NCBI GenBank assembly: GCA_023301405.1
Contig: JALZUX010000372.1
Span: 1-5,271, forward strand
Source of the DNA: Granulosicoccaceae bacterium
GTDB taxonomy: Bacteria > Pseudomonadota > Gammaproteobacteria > Granulosicoccales > Granulosicoccaceae
Direction: 5' to 3'
DNA: 5,271 nt
Positions 1 to 5,177 of the stretch are shown here, piece after piece. Position numbers and translations under genes: made by a program. The notes under the pieces were generated by a model. The model was not told the DNA's origin, made no database searches, and saw only the letters and a program-made list of their open reading frames with translations. Numbering within the stretch: the first letter of the stretch is position 1; the number at the start of each line of letters is the position of its first letter.

Positions 1-450
1 GAGTTTGGGGCGCTTTTATGGGTTGGGCCATACTGCACTGACGGTGAGGTTTAGCCCTAATCGTCAAATTGGTACAAAACACCAGCCCTGCAGAGCAAAA
101 CCTCGTTGTTGATCTAATTTAATGCAACGCTTGGGTATATATAGTTTGAGCCACAGTCACTGGACTTAAATCAACATATGAAAAAATTTTTACCATCCAG
201 CCAAACAGTAAAAATCAAAAAACCAGTCCAACTTTGTTTCGACACTAAAGTGTCACACCATCACTGAGAATACCGCTTAAGTGATGCCACCGAACGACCA
301 GACTTAATCAATCAGACGGCCGATTAAAGTAACTCTATATAAACCCACCGACGCAGACCACATCATGGCAACCCAACCCACTGTGTCAATATACCTCCTG
401 ACAAACAGGCTGCGGATCGAGAGTATAGACAGCACAGGTGGCTTCTAGCT
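1..450. other. Non-coding stretch, no gene recognised
   Basis: No reading frame here looks like a protein. Three short frames are open from the left edge (for example stopping at 52-54 and 39-41), so the tail of a gene starting outside the window cannot be excluded, but none has recognisable motifs. The stretch is downstream of the minus-strand tautomerase gene, and I see no hairpin plus T-run terminator for it. A small perfect inverted repeat, GACACT-AA-AGTGTC, lies at 241-254. A purine-rich AGGAGG on the minus strand (394-399) is followed only by an eight-codon frame starting at TTG and is probably chance. Confidence 0.6.
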
Positions 451-819
451 TTATTTAAGGGGCGCTGCTGGCACCCACTCGGCAAGAGGCTCACCACCAC
501 AATAATGATTTTCAGCTGGATTTTCACGGTACAAAACATAGACGTCACTTGCATCAACATTGAGCTCCACTTTTAGTAGCGTCGATATTGCATCGGTGAG
601 TGCTTTTTTCCGTTCAGCTTCCCGACCAGGCCTTAGGTCTACAACAACCAACGGAACTCCATCACCAATTTCCGCAAAAACTTCACGTACAGCAACGTAG
701 TCGTACTTGGTCTCTTTCGGTGCAAGCGTATCCAGCACCGCTTGCTTGACGCCTTCTCTAAGTCGTCGTTTCGTCTCTTGCGGAGTTCCCTCTGGAACCT
801 CGATCCGAATAACAGGCAT
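451..819 (-). CDS. Tautomerase-superfamily protein (cis-CaaD/MSAD-like)
   Basis: This is a soluble cytoplasmic enzyme of the 4-oxalocrotonate tautomerase superfamily, whose members use an N-terminal proline as acid/base or nucleophile. From the chosen start the protein is 122 residues and begins MPVIRIEVPEG, so removal of Met exposes Pro-1. Its length is about twice that of 4-oxalocrotonate tautomerase (62 residues), with two beta-alpha-beta units: roughly 1-50 and 54-115. Numbered from Pro-1, an R-x-x-R pair (Arg62 and Arg65) follows the second beta strand. An ENPAEN motif (Glu98) sits near the C-terminus. These line up by eye with the catalytic Arg pair and the GEMPA segment of cis-3-chloroacrylic acid dehalogenase, and with the similar region of malonate semialdehyde decarboxylase. 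The His28 equivalent of cis-CaaD is not seen, so the actual reaction cannot be assigned. It stands alone, with no catabolic operon around it. Family confidence is high; substrate is unknown. Confidence 0.88.
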   Translation of the reverse strand: MPVIRIEVPEGTPQETKRRLREGVKQAVLDTLAPKETKYDYVAVREVFAEIGDGVPLVVVDLRPGREAERKKALTDAISTLLKVELNVDASDVYVLYRENPAENHYCGGEPLAEWVPAAPLK

Positions 820-825
820 TAGCAT

Positions 826-829
826 TCCT
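826..829 (-). promoter_or_regulatory. Shine-Dalgarno AGGA that fixes the tautomerase start
   Basis: Read on the minus strand, AGGA is followed immediately by an ATG (823-825) and, six bases further on, by a second in-frame ATG (817-819). The first ATG has no spacer from AGGA. The second has normal spacing and places proline directly after Met, as the family mechanism requires. The start at 819 is therefore preferred over 825, which would give a protein beginning MLMP. Confidence 0.6.
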
Positions 830-836
830 AATGTAA

Positions 837-866
837 ATTAGACTAAAAACAATAGCATCTATTCAA
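837..866 (-). promoter_or_regulatory. Candidate sigma-70 promoter for the tautomerase gene
   Basis: On the minus strand, TTGAAT (866 to 861) is separated by 18 bases from TCTAAT (842 to 837), which matches the -10 consensus at five of six positions. The expected transcription start near 830 would leave only about 11 untranslated bases, just enough to include the AGGA ribosome binding site. That tightness makes the call tentative. Confidence 0.35.
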
Positions 867-1564
867 CTTGTTTTTCTGAATGACACCTCATCACCCAATG
901 AATACTGGTTGTAGTGACTATTCAAGGTGTGCATGCTGTGTTCATTGGGTAGGAGTTCGCACGCCACCCACATCGGTATTGGGTACGAACAACACCACCT
1001 ACAGACGCCACAGGTGTGCTGTGAATAGTTACACATAATTAAACGCTGATCATTTAAACACACAGTACAATATCGACAAACATTATCTTAACCCTACGCC
1101 ATAACAACAAGACAGTTCTGTACGGGCTTACAGGCAAACATCGATTATAAACGCGCCGCCTATTCTACAGACACATTCATACAGAGGAAGCTCCCCCGGA
1201 GAGCAAAAGCGCAGACCCAATGTTTTTCCACTTTAGCGCTATGACCTTTCAAGCCCCTTACTGAACCTGAAAACACTCGACATCCACCACCAGCCTATGG
1301 ATTAAGTGCCCTTGAACTTTACTAATGACTCAACTAATACCATCACAAATGTAACGCCAAATGTTCATAAACCCTGAAATCAAACATCGCACATCAATTC
1401 ACATCTGGCCATTCTCGTGTGAATAATTGCAGTAGAACTACATCCGTCACCACGATTCAAAATCCACACAAAATGCAGCGGTTACGTTGCCGCATAATTG
1501 CGGAGAAACAACTACCGTAAAGGAGCACAAGTTAATTGAAGCCCATCTAATAAATAAACGGTCA
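867..1564. other. Long non-coding stretch with several short inverted repeats
   Basis: No frame on either strand looks like a real protein. The longest minus-strand frame (863-1063) is rich in Cys, Trp and His in no recognisable pattern. Inverted repeats cluster at 892-1017. ACCCAATGAA (893-902) pairs with TTCATTGGGT (941-950). GTTCG (955-959) pairs with CGAAC (986-990), enclosing ACCCA (966-970) and TGGGT (980-984). ACACC (992-996) pairs with GGTGT (1013-1017). A TATAAA/TATAAT-like element beside a GC-rich stretch at 1144-1160 resembles a -10 plus discriminator, but no matching -35 is evident on either strand. A small CCGCA-TAAT-TGCGG hairpin lies at 1490-1503. The region may be eroded former coding DNA or may hold an unrecognised RNA. 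Confidence 0.5.
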
Positions 1565-1593
1565 TTGACATCCTCATCTCAACTGACTAACGT
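1565..1593 (+). promoter_or_regulatory. Candidate sigma-70 promoter upstream of the dapA-like gene
   Basis: A consensus TTGACA (1565-1570) is followed after 17 bases by TAACGT (1588-1593), which keeps the key first, second and last positions of the -10 element. Transcription from about 1600 would give a leader of some 130 bases ending at the terminator at 1695-1734. A second -10-like TATTAT at 1643-1648 has only a weak -35. The perfect -35 and spacing make this the best plus-strand promoter between 826 and 1781, but the -10 is poor. Confidence 0.4.
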
Positions 1594-1694
1594 AAACACC
1601 ATGATCAGACTAACACATACTATCAACCTGAAAAAAACCGCTTATTATAAACGGGCTCCACTCGCTGCGCGCATGTAGGATCAGGTTAACTTAT

Positions 1695-1734
1695 AAAAAA
1701 CCTCGGCAGCCTACAGCGGCTTCCGGGGTTTTTT
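1695..1734. terminator. Rho-independent-type terminator, bidirectional
   Basis: AAAAAACC (1695-1702) pairs with GGTTTTTT (1727-1734), CGG (1704-1706) with CCG (1723-1725), and AGCC (1708-1711) with GGCT (1718-1721). There is one T-G wobble (1703/1726), one mismatch (1707/1722) and a six-base loop (1712-1717). The A-run and T-run make it work in principle in both directions. It ends 34 bases before the ribosome binding site of the dapA-like gene. It therefore ends either an upstream plus-strand transcript, such as a leader or small RNA, or acts as an attenuator for the dapA-like gene. No upstream gene is present for it to serve. Confidence 0.8.
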
Positions 1735-1780
1735 CGTTTCAGGGGTTGCGTGGCTATCACTATAAATCAAGGAGACACTT

Positions 1781-2652
1781 ATGTTTAACAGCTCTATCAT
1801 CGCGCTTATCACACCGCTTTCAAATCACTCATAGGTGAAAAAGCGTTGGCTCGCCTGGTTCACTTTTATCTTGACCACGGTACTCACGGCATTGTGCCAG
1901 TAGGCACCACTGGTGAGGTGCCAACCTTAAGCAGACGTGAGCATAAACGTGTCATTGACATCGTTGTGCATGAAACTGGCAAGCAAATACCGGTAATTGC
2001 AGGTGCCGGTTCTAACAATCCAACAGATGCTATAGCACTAGCAGATGATGTAGCATCTGCTAGTGCAGATGCTACGTTACATGTTATGGGGTGCTACAAT
2101 CGACCCAACCAAGAAGGTATCTATCAGTACTTTAAAGCGCTAAAAAAGCGACCACCTTACCTATTCTCGCCTACAACGTACCAGCACAAGCAGTAATCGA
2201 TATATTGCCAGAGACAACGGCTCGCGTCGCCAACCTAAGCAATGTAGTGGGCGTTAAAGATGCCACATGCGATCTATCACGGCCAATTAAAGAACAACTG
2301 CTGATCATCAAAGATTTCAGCTTTTTTATCTGGCGAAGACCCCACTGCTGTGGCTTATAACGCGCATGGTGGACAGGGGTATATATCGGTATCTACGAAT
2401 ATTGCACCAACGCTTTGCGCACGGATGCAAAACGCTTGTGCTGGCGGTGATTTTCCACTGGCCTTGAGTATTCAGCGCGAACTGATGCCGCTTCATCAAG
2501 CACTGTTTTTAGAGCCCAGCCCGGCCGGAGTAAAATACGCTAGCTCTTTGCATGGTCACAACAAAGAAGAATGTCGACTACCTATGGTCGAACTTGCAAG
2601 CAATACCAAACAGGCTATTCGAAGCGTTATGCTGAAACTAGAGCTGATCTAG
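1781..2652 (+). pseudogene. dapA: dapA-like (4-hydroxy-tetrahydrodipicolinate synthase) pseudogene, three frameshifts
   Basis: The intact enzyme condenses pyruvate with aspartate semialdehyde in lysine and diaminopimelate synthesis. AAGGAG at 1769-1774 precedes the ATG at 1781 by six bases. The product starts MFNSSIIALITPL and meets TAG at 1832. The rest of the protein lies in three further frames: about 1834-2141, 2148-2321 and 2326-2652. The shifts are a base lost near 1829-1834, an A lost in the A-run 2142-2147, and a T gained in the T-run 2322-2327. Rejoined, it gives about 290 residues (E. coli DapA has 292). Retained in E. coli numbering: the GTTGE motif with Thr44/Thr45 (1906-1911), Tyr107 (2095-2097), Tyr133 (2172-2174) and Schiff-base Lys161 in GVKDAT (2256-2258). 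Changed: Arg138, which binds the substrate carboxylate, is Gln (2187-2189), and TPYYN reads MGCYN (2086-2100). GTHGIVPVGTTGE, SGEDPTA and LFLEPSPAGVKYA resemble alphaproteobacterial DapA. Homopolymer shifts could be read errors; the Arg loss and the first shift argue for real decay. A member of the broader DapA family is possible. Confidence 0.9.
2035..2077. repeat. Two overlapping, mutually exclusive hairpins inside the dapA-like pseudogene
   Basis: GCACTAGCAGATG (2035-2047) and CATCTGCTAGTGC (2054-2066) form a perfect 13-bp inverted repeat around ATGTAG. The right arm is also the left arm of a second one: GTAGCATCTGC (2050-2060) pairs perfectly with GCAGATGCTAC (2065-2075) around TAGT. That one extends to 13 positions with one wobble or mismatch. 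Only one of the two can form at a time. They lie in the segment encoding an Ala/Ser/Asp-rich helix, so codon composition may contribute. I do not know a function. Confidence 0.75.
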
Positions 2653-2698
2653 ACAGTATAAATAGACCTATCCAATTCCAAAGCGTGAGTTATTCTAA

Positions 2699-2732
2699 TA
2701 CTCGGACAGCCACCAAGATGGCTGTCCGAGTA
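2699..2732. terminator. Perfect 14-bp hairpin after the dapA-like gene, no T-run
   Basis: TACTCGGACAGCCA (2699-2712) pairs without mismatch with TGGCTGTCCGAGTA (2719-2732) around the loop CCAAGA. It begins 46 bases after the TAG of the dapA-like gene, where a terminator would be expected. Neither side has the T-run of a classical intrinsic terminator: the plus side continues CAGAGTAAAT and the minus side TTAGAATAAC. It may be a weak terminator, an RNA 3'-end stabilising structure or a copy of a dispersed palindromic repeat. The structure is certain; the role is a guess. Confidence 0.5.
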
Positions 2733-2830
2733 CAGAGTAAATATCGATTGAGGCAATACATTGGCTTAACCTGATAATGGCAATGCTATGCAAGTAAAAT
2801 GCTATCGCTGATCCATCAGTAATGGACTCA

Positions 2831-2857
2831 TTGGAAAGTCGATCACTCTCCTATACT
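2831..2857 (+). promoter_or_regulatory. Weak candidate promoter for the Nudix gene
   Basis: TTGGAA (2831-2836) and TATACT (2852-2857) are separated by 15 bases, shorter than the preferred 17. The -10 matches at five of six positions. The predicted start near 2864 would give a leader of about 26 bases before the ATG at 2890. No good Shine-Dalgarno sequence is visible in that leader. Confidence 0.35.
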
Positions 2858-2889
2858 CTTAGGCTCAACCAACAAACAACTGCTTCGCT

Positions 2890-3543
2890 ATGACAGTCGA
2901 CATTTATCAACACACTAGCACGCTGCGTGAAAGCATTGCCACACAGTTGCAGAATTTTACGGCAAAGCCACTGATCGCTCACAACGACAGGCACGGAAAA
3001 ACACTAACCCGTGCGGCCGTGGTGATCGCCATCAGCAAACAAGCCAATAGTACAAGCGCTTGCATATACCTTACCCTGCGCAGCAGTAAATTACGAAGGC
3101 ATGCAGGTCAGTTTGCACTACCGGGTGGCAAACTAGACCCGGGTGAAACCAATCAAGAAGCCGCTTTACGAGAATTATTAGAAGAGCTTGGGCTCAAGCT
3201 TGATTCATCTCAGGTTCTGGGAACGCTTGATGATTTCCCGACACGGTCAGGCTTTGCAATAACCCCACTGGTAGTGTGGAACAACAGCACTGAAAACATT
3301 GTGCCTAACCCGGATGAGGTTGCAAGGGTTCATGAAATACCCCTGTCCGAACTCACTGATCCAAATCTTGCCACCTTTGAAGAAACCGCAACAACGCCAA
3401 TTTTGTCGATTGAACCCCCATCGGTAGGCACGACAGTTTATAGCCCGACTGCGGCGATAATTTATCAATTCCGGGAAGTGGCGCTATTGGGTAACCACAC
3501 ACCGGTTGCCCACTACGAACAACCTGACTTTGCCTGGCGTTAG
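2890..3543 (+). CDS. Nudix hydrolase, CoA-pyrophosphatase-like
   Basis: This is probably a cytoplasmic Nudix hydrolase that splits a nucleoside diphosphate linked to another group; the closest characterised family cleaves coenzyme A to 4'-phosphopantetheine and 3',5'-ADP. The 217-residue protein has a perfect Nudix box at residues 80-102 (G-x5-E-x7-R-E-L-L-E-E-L-G-L). The catalytic metal-binding glutamates are REllEE at 94-99. Immediately before it, residues 61-79 carry the family signature LxLRSxxLRxHxGQxAxPG associated with CoA pyrophosphatases (NudL type). TRSGFAITP (118-126) and NPDEVARVHEIPL (140-152) are further subfamily features. The C-terminal part, with PTAAIIYQFREV (186-197) and an EQPDFAWR end, extends beyond E. 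coli NudL (192 residues). The ATG at 2890 is the only plausible start after the in-frame TAG at 2860, though it lacks a clear ribosome binding site. The gene appears single and converges with the rimB-rimK fusion gene. Superfamily is near certain; substrate is inferred from the signature. Confidence 0.92.
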   Translation: MTVDIYQHTSTLRESIATQLQNFTAKPLIAHNDRHGKTLTRAAVVIAISKQANSTSACIYLTLRSSKLRRHAGQFALPGGKLDPGETNQEAALRELLEELGLKLDSSQVLGTLDDFPTRSGFAITPLVVWNNSTENIVPNPDEVARVHEIPLSELTDPNLATFEETATTPILSIEPPSVGTTVYSPTAAIIYQFREVALLGNHTPVAHYEQPDFAWR

Positions 3544-3560
3544 CTCAGCATTCCCGACTG

Positions 3561-3707
3561 CTAATTAACTAATAGCCATCCAGAATCACGGGCAATTGCG
3601 GCCATCTCCAACGCACAAGCTTCACCAACAACACATAGATAGTTACTTATAAATATCTCAGCGCCTCATGCAGCGGGGAAAATCTCACTCACAATAATAC
3701 GCCCTCG
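3561..3707 (-). pseudogene. Possible gene remnant, unknown family
   Basis: Between the two convergent genes, the minus strand has a 34-codon stretch (3665 to 3561) ending in TAG. It reads like real protein, including GEACALEMAAIARDSGW. Upstream in the same frame, past a TGA at 3668-3666, a further 13 codons (3707 to 3669) include IIVSEIFPAA before another stop. There is no start codon or ribosome binding site for a real gene. I do not recognise the family. It could be the eroded 3' end of a lost gene, or a chance open frame in 188 bases of spacer. Confidence 0.2.
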
Positions 3708-3731
3708 CTACGCGCTCTTTGCAGACTGGCA

Positions 3732-5177
3732 CTAATTGAATAACGGCGTAGTTCCCAACACAGGCGTGGTTTTATTTTTCACTCCAACTTCCACACCCAA
3801 CTCGCGCCGCCATTCACACATTCTTTCGATAGCAGAAATCATGGTACCGGCAATGTCTTTACCGGTGGCATCCTCAATACCCTGCAATCCGGGTGACGAA
3901 TTGATCTCAAGCAATAGCGGGCCGTTTTTCGAACGAATAATATCTACACCTGCCACATGCAAGCCCATAGCGCGGACAGCTCGCACGGCAAGCTTTCGTT
4001 CATCAGGGGTAGGCTTGATACTTGTTGCTGTACCTCCACGATGCATGTTAGCGCGAAACTCCCCGGGAGCAGCTTCCCTCTGCATCGCCGCAACCACTTT
4101 GCCGTCCACTACAAACAAACGAAGATCCTTACCCTCTGCTTCTGCGATAAACTGCTGAACCAGTAAGTTCGCATTTAATGATTTAAACGCATTTATAACA
4201 CTTTCAGCTGCTTTGCGGGTTTCGGCCAATACAACACCACGACCTTGTGTACCCTCCAGCAGCTTCACAATCAATGGCGCACCACCAACCATTTCGATCA
4301 AGTCATTAGTGTCCATCGGCGACGACGCAAAACCGGTTATCGGGATATCTAGCGCCTCTTTTTGCAACAATTGCAACGAATACAGTTTATCTCTTGAGCG
4401 ACTCACCGCTTGCGAAGTATTCAGGGCTGCTATCCCCATGCTTTCAAAGTGTCGAGTTAACGCGCAACCGTAAAATGTAATAGATGGCTTAATACGAGGC
4501 ACCACCGCATCGAGGTCATTCAACATAATGCCACCACGGGTGTGAACTTCAGGTGCTTCTGCATCAAGCTTCATGTAACACTGGCGAATATCAAAAAAAC
4601 GAATATCATGCCCACGCTCACGCCCCGCTTGAATAATTCGTTGGTTACTGTAAAGCTTTGGGTTACTTGCCAACAAGCCTATTTTCAATCCATCTTTTTG
4701 ATTATCGTGCTTTGAATAAATGCTGGATATCTCCGCCGCTGTTCTATTTCCCAGACAAAACCCAGCTGACGGATCAACTAGCAACCGACCGCTCATCGCC
4801 TCACGACCAAGCAACATCCGATAGCCCATGCTATCGCGGTTAGTCAAAGTGAGTTCGATCTCCCATTGCTCTTGCCCGATAGCAATGATGGTTTTAATCA
4901 CGTAACGTTTTTCAGCAAAACCGCCACTGTTTTTTACTGACCGACGATCATGCACCATTGCCTCACAGCGCAGCACCGTTGAACGATCGTTTTGTAGCGG
5001 GTGCACCTCAAAAGATACCCAACGGGATTCATTGCGGGTAAAGGGCTGTATATTCAATGCGTGCAAAGCAGATGTTCTAGCGCCGGAATCCACACGGGCT
5101 TTTACTGCCGGAACACCCAAATCAGGAAAGTCACACCATTCTTCGCAGCCTGCAATGACCCGCACACTATTGCTCAT
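3732..5177 (-). CDS. rimK: RimB-RimK fusion: retropepsin-like protease domain plus S6 glutamate ligase
   Basis: The protein has 481 residues in two parts. Residues about 5-145 form a RimB-type domain (retropepsin-like, often annotated ATP-dependent zinc protease). It has the active-site motif VDSGARTSALHA at 29-40 and the second-half MLLGREAM near 120-127. A polar linker of about 20 residues follows. Residues about 162-460 match the whole of E. coli RimK (300 residues), an ATP-grasp ligase that adds glutamates to the C-terminus of ribosomal protein S6. RimK landmarks include the N-terminal LLASNPKLYSNQR, PRIKPSITFYG near 226-236, SRDKLYSLQLL near 260-270, VKLLEGTQGRGVVLAETR near 303-320, FRANMHRGG near 373-381 and the metal-binding LEINSSPGL near 422-430. 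About 20 tail residues are unlike RimK. The start matches where RimB proteins begin and has GGA seven bases upstream. In Pseudomonas, RimB and RimK are separate proteins of one operon acting on S6, so the fusion suggests ligation and trimming are coupled. S6 itself is not in the window. All key residues appear intact. Confidence 0.93.
   Translation of the reverse strand: MSNSVRVIAGCEEWCDFPDLGVPAVKARVDSGARTSALHALNIQPFTRNESRWVSFEVHPLQNDRSTVLRCEAMVHDRRSVKNSGGFAEKRYVIKTIIAIGQEQWEIELTLTNRDSMGYRMLLGREAMSGRLLVDPSAGFCLGNRTAAEISSIYSKHDNQKDGLKIGLLASNPKLYSNQRIIQAGRERGHDIRFFDIRQCYMKLDAEAPEVHTRGGIMLNDLDAVVPRIKPSITFYGCALTRHFESMGIAALNTSQAVSRSRDKLYSLQLLQKEALDIPITGFASSPMDTNDLIEMVGGAPLIVKLLEGTQGRGVVLAETRKAAESVINAFKSLNANLLVQQFIAEAEGKDLRLFVVDGKVVAAMQREAAPGEFRANMHRGGTATSIKPTPDERKLAVRAVRAMGLHVAGVDIIRSKNGPLLLEINSSPGLQGIEDATGKDIAGTMISAIERMCEWRRELGVEVGVKNKTTPVLGTTPLFN

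Noticed and set aside
1..54. The 3' end of a gene entering from the left edge
   Set aside because: More than one frame is open for a dozen or more codons, and none has a recognisable sequence, so no choice can be supported.
863..1063. A 66-residue minus-strand Cys-rich frame
   Set aside because: No family resemblance and no ribosome binding site; it coincides with inverted repeats that explain its odd composition.
1128..1160. A stringent-type promoter (TATAAA followed by CGCGCCGCC)
   Set aside because: The -10 and GC-rich discriminator look right, but no -35 lies at a suitable distance on the plus strand, and the minus-strand reading has only a weak one. No gene follows on either side.
1601..1678. 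A 25-codon frame before the terminator as an amino-acid-sensing leader peptide
   Set aside because: It has only three Lys codons, no run of any regulatory codon, no Shine-Dalgarno sequence before its ATG, and no visible anti-terminator pairing with the terminator's left arm.
1487..1678. A 63-residue plus-strand frame starting at TTG as a small gene
   Set aside because: The composition is unlike a folded protein, there is no ribosome binding site at the TTG, and it overlaps the best promoter candidate. The AAGGAG at 1520-1525 is not followed by a usable in-frame start.
1738..1766. A promoter TTCAGG/TATAAA directly before the dapA-like gene
   Set aside because: The -35 is poor, and transcription would start within the ribosome binding site at 1769-1774.
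3736..4158. A 140-residue plus-strand frame opposite the rimK part
   Set aside because: It lies wholly antisense to a well-supported conserved gene and has no recognisable motifs.
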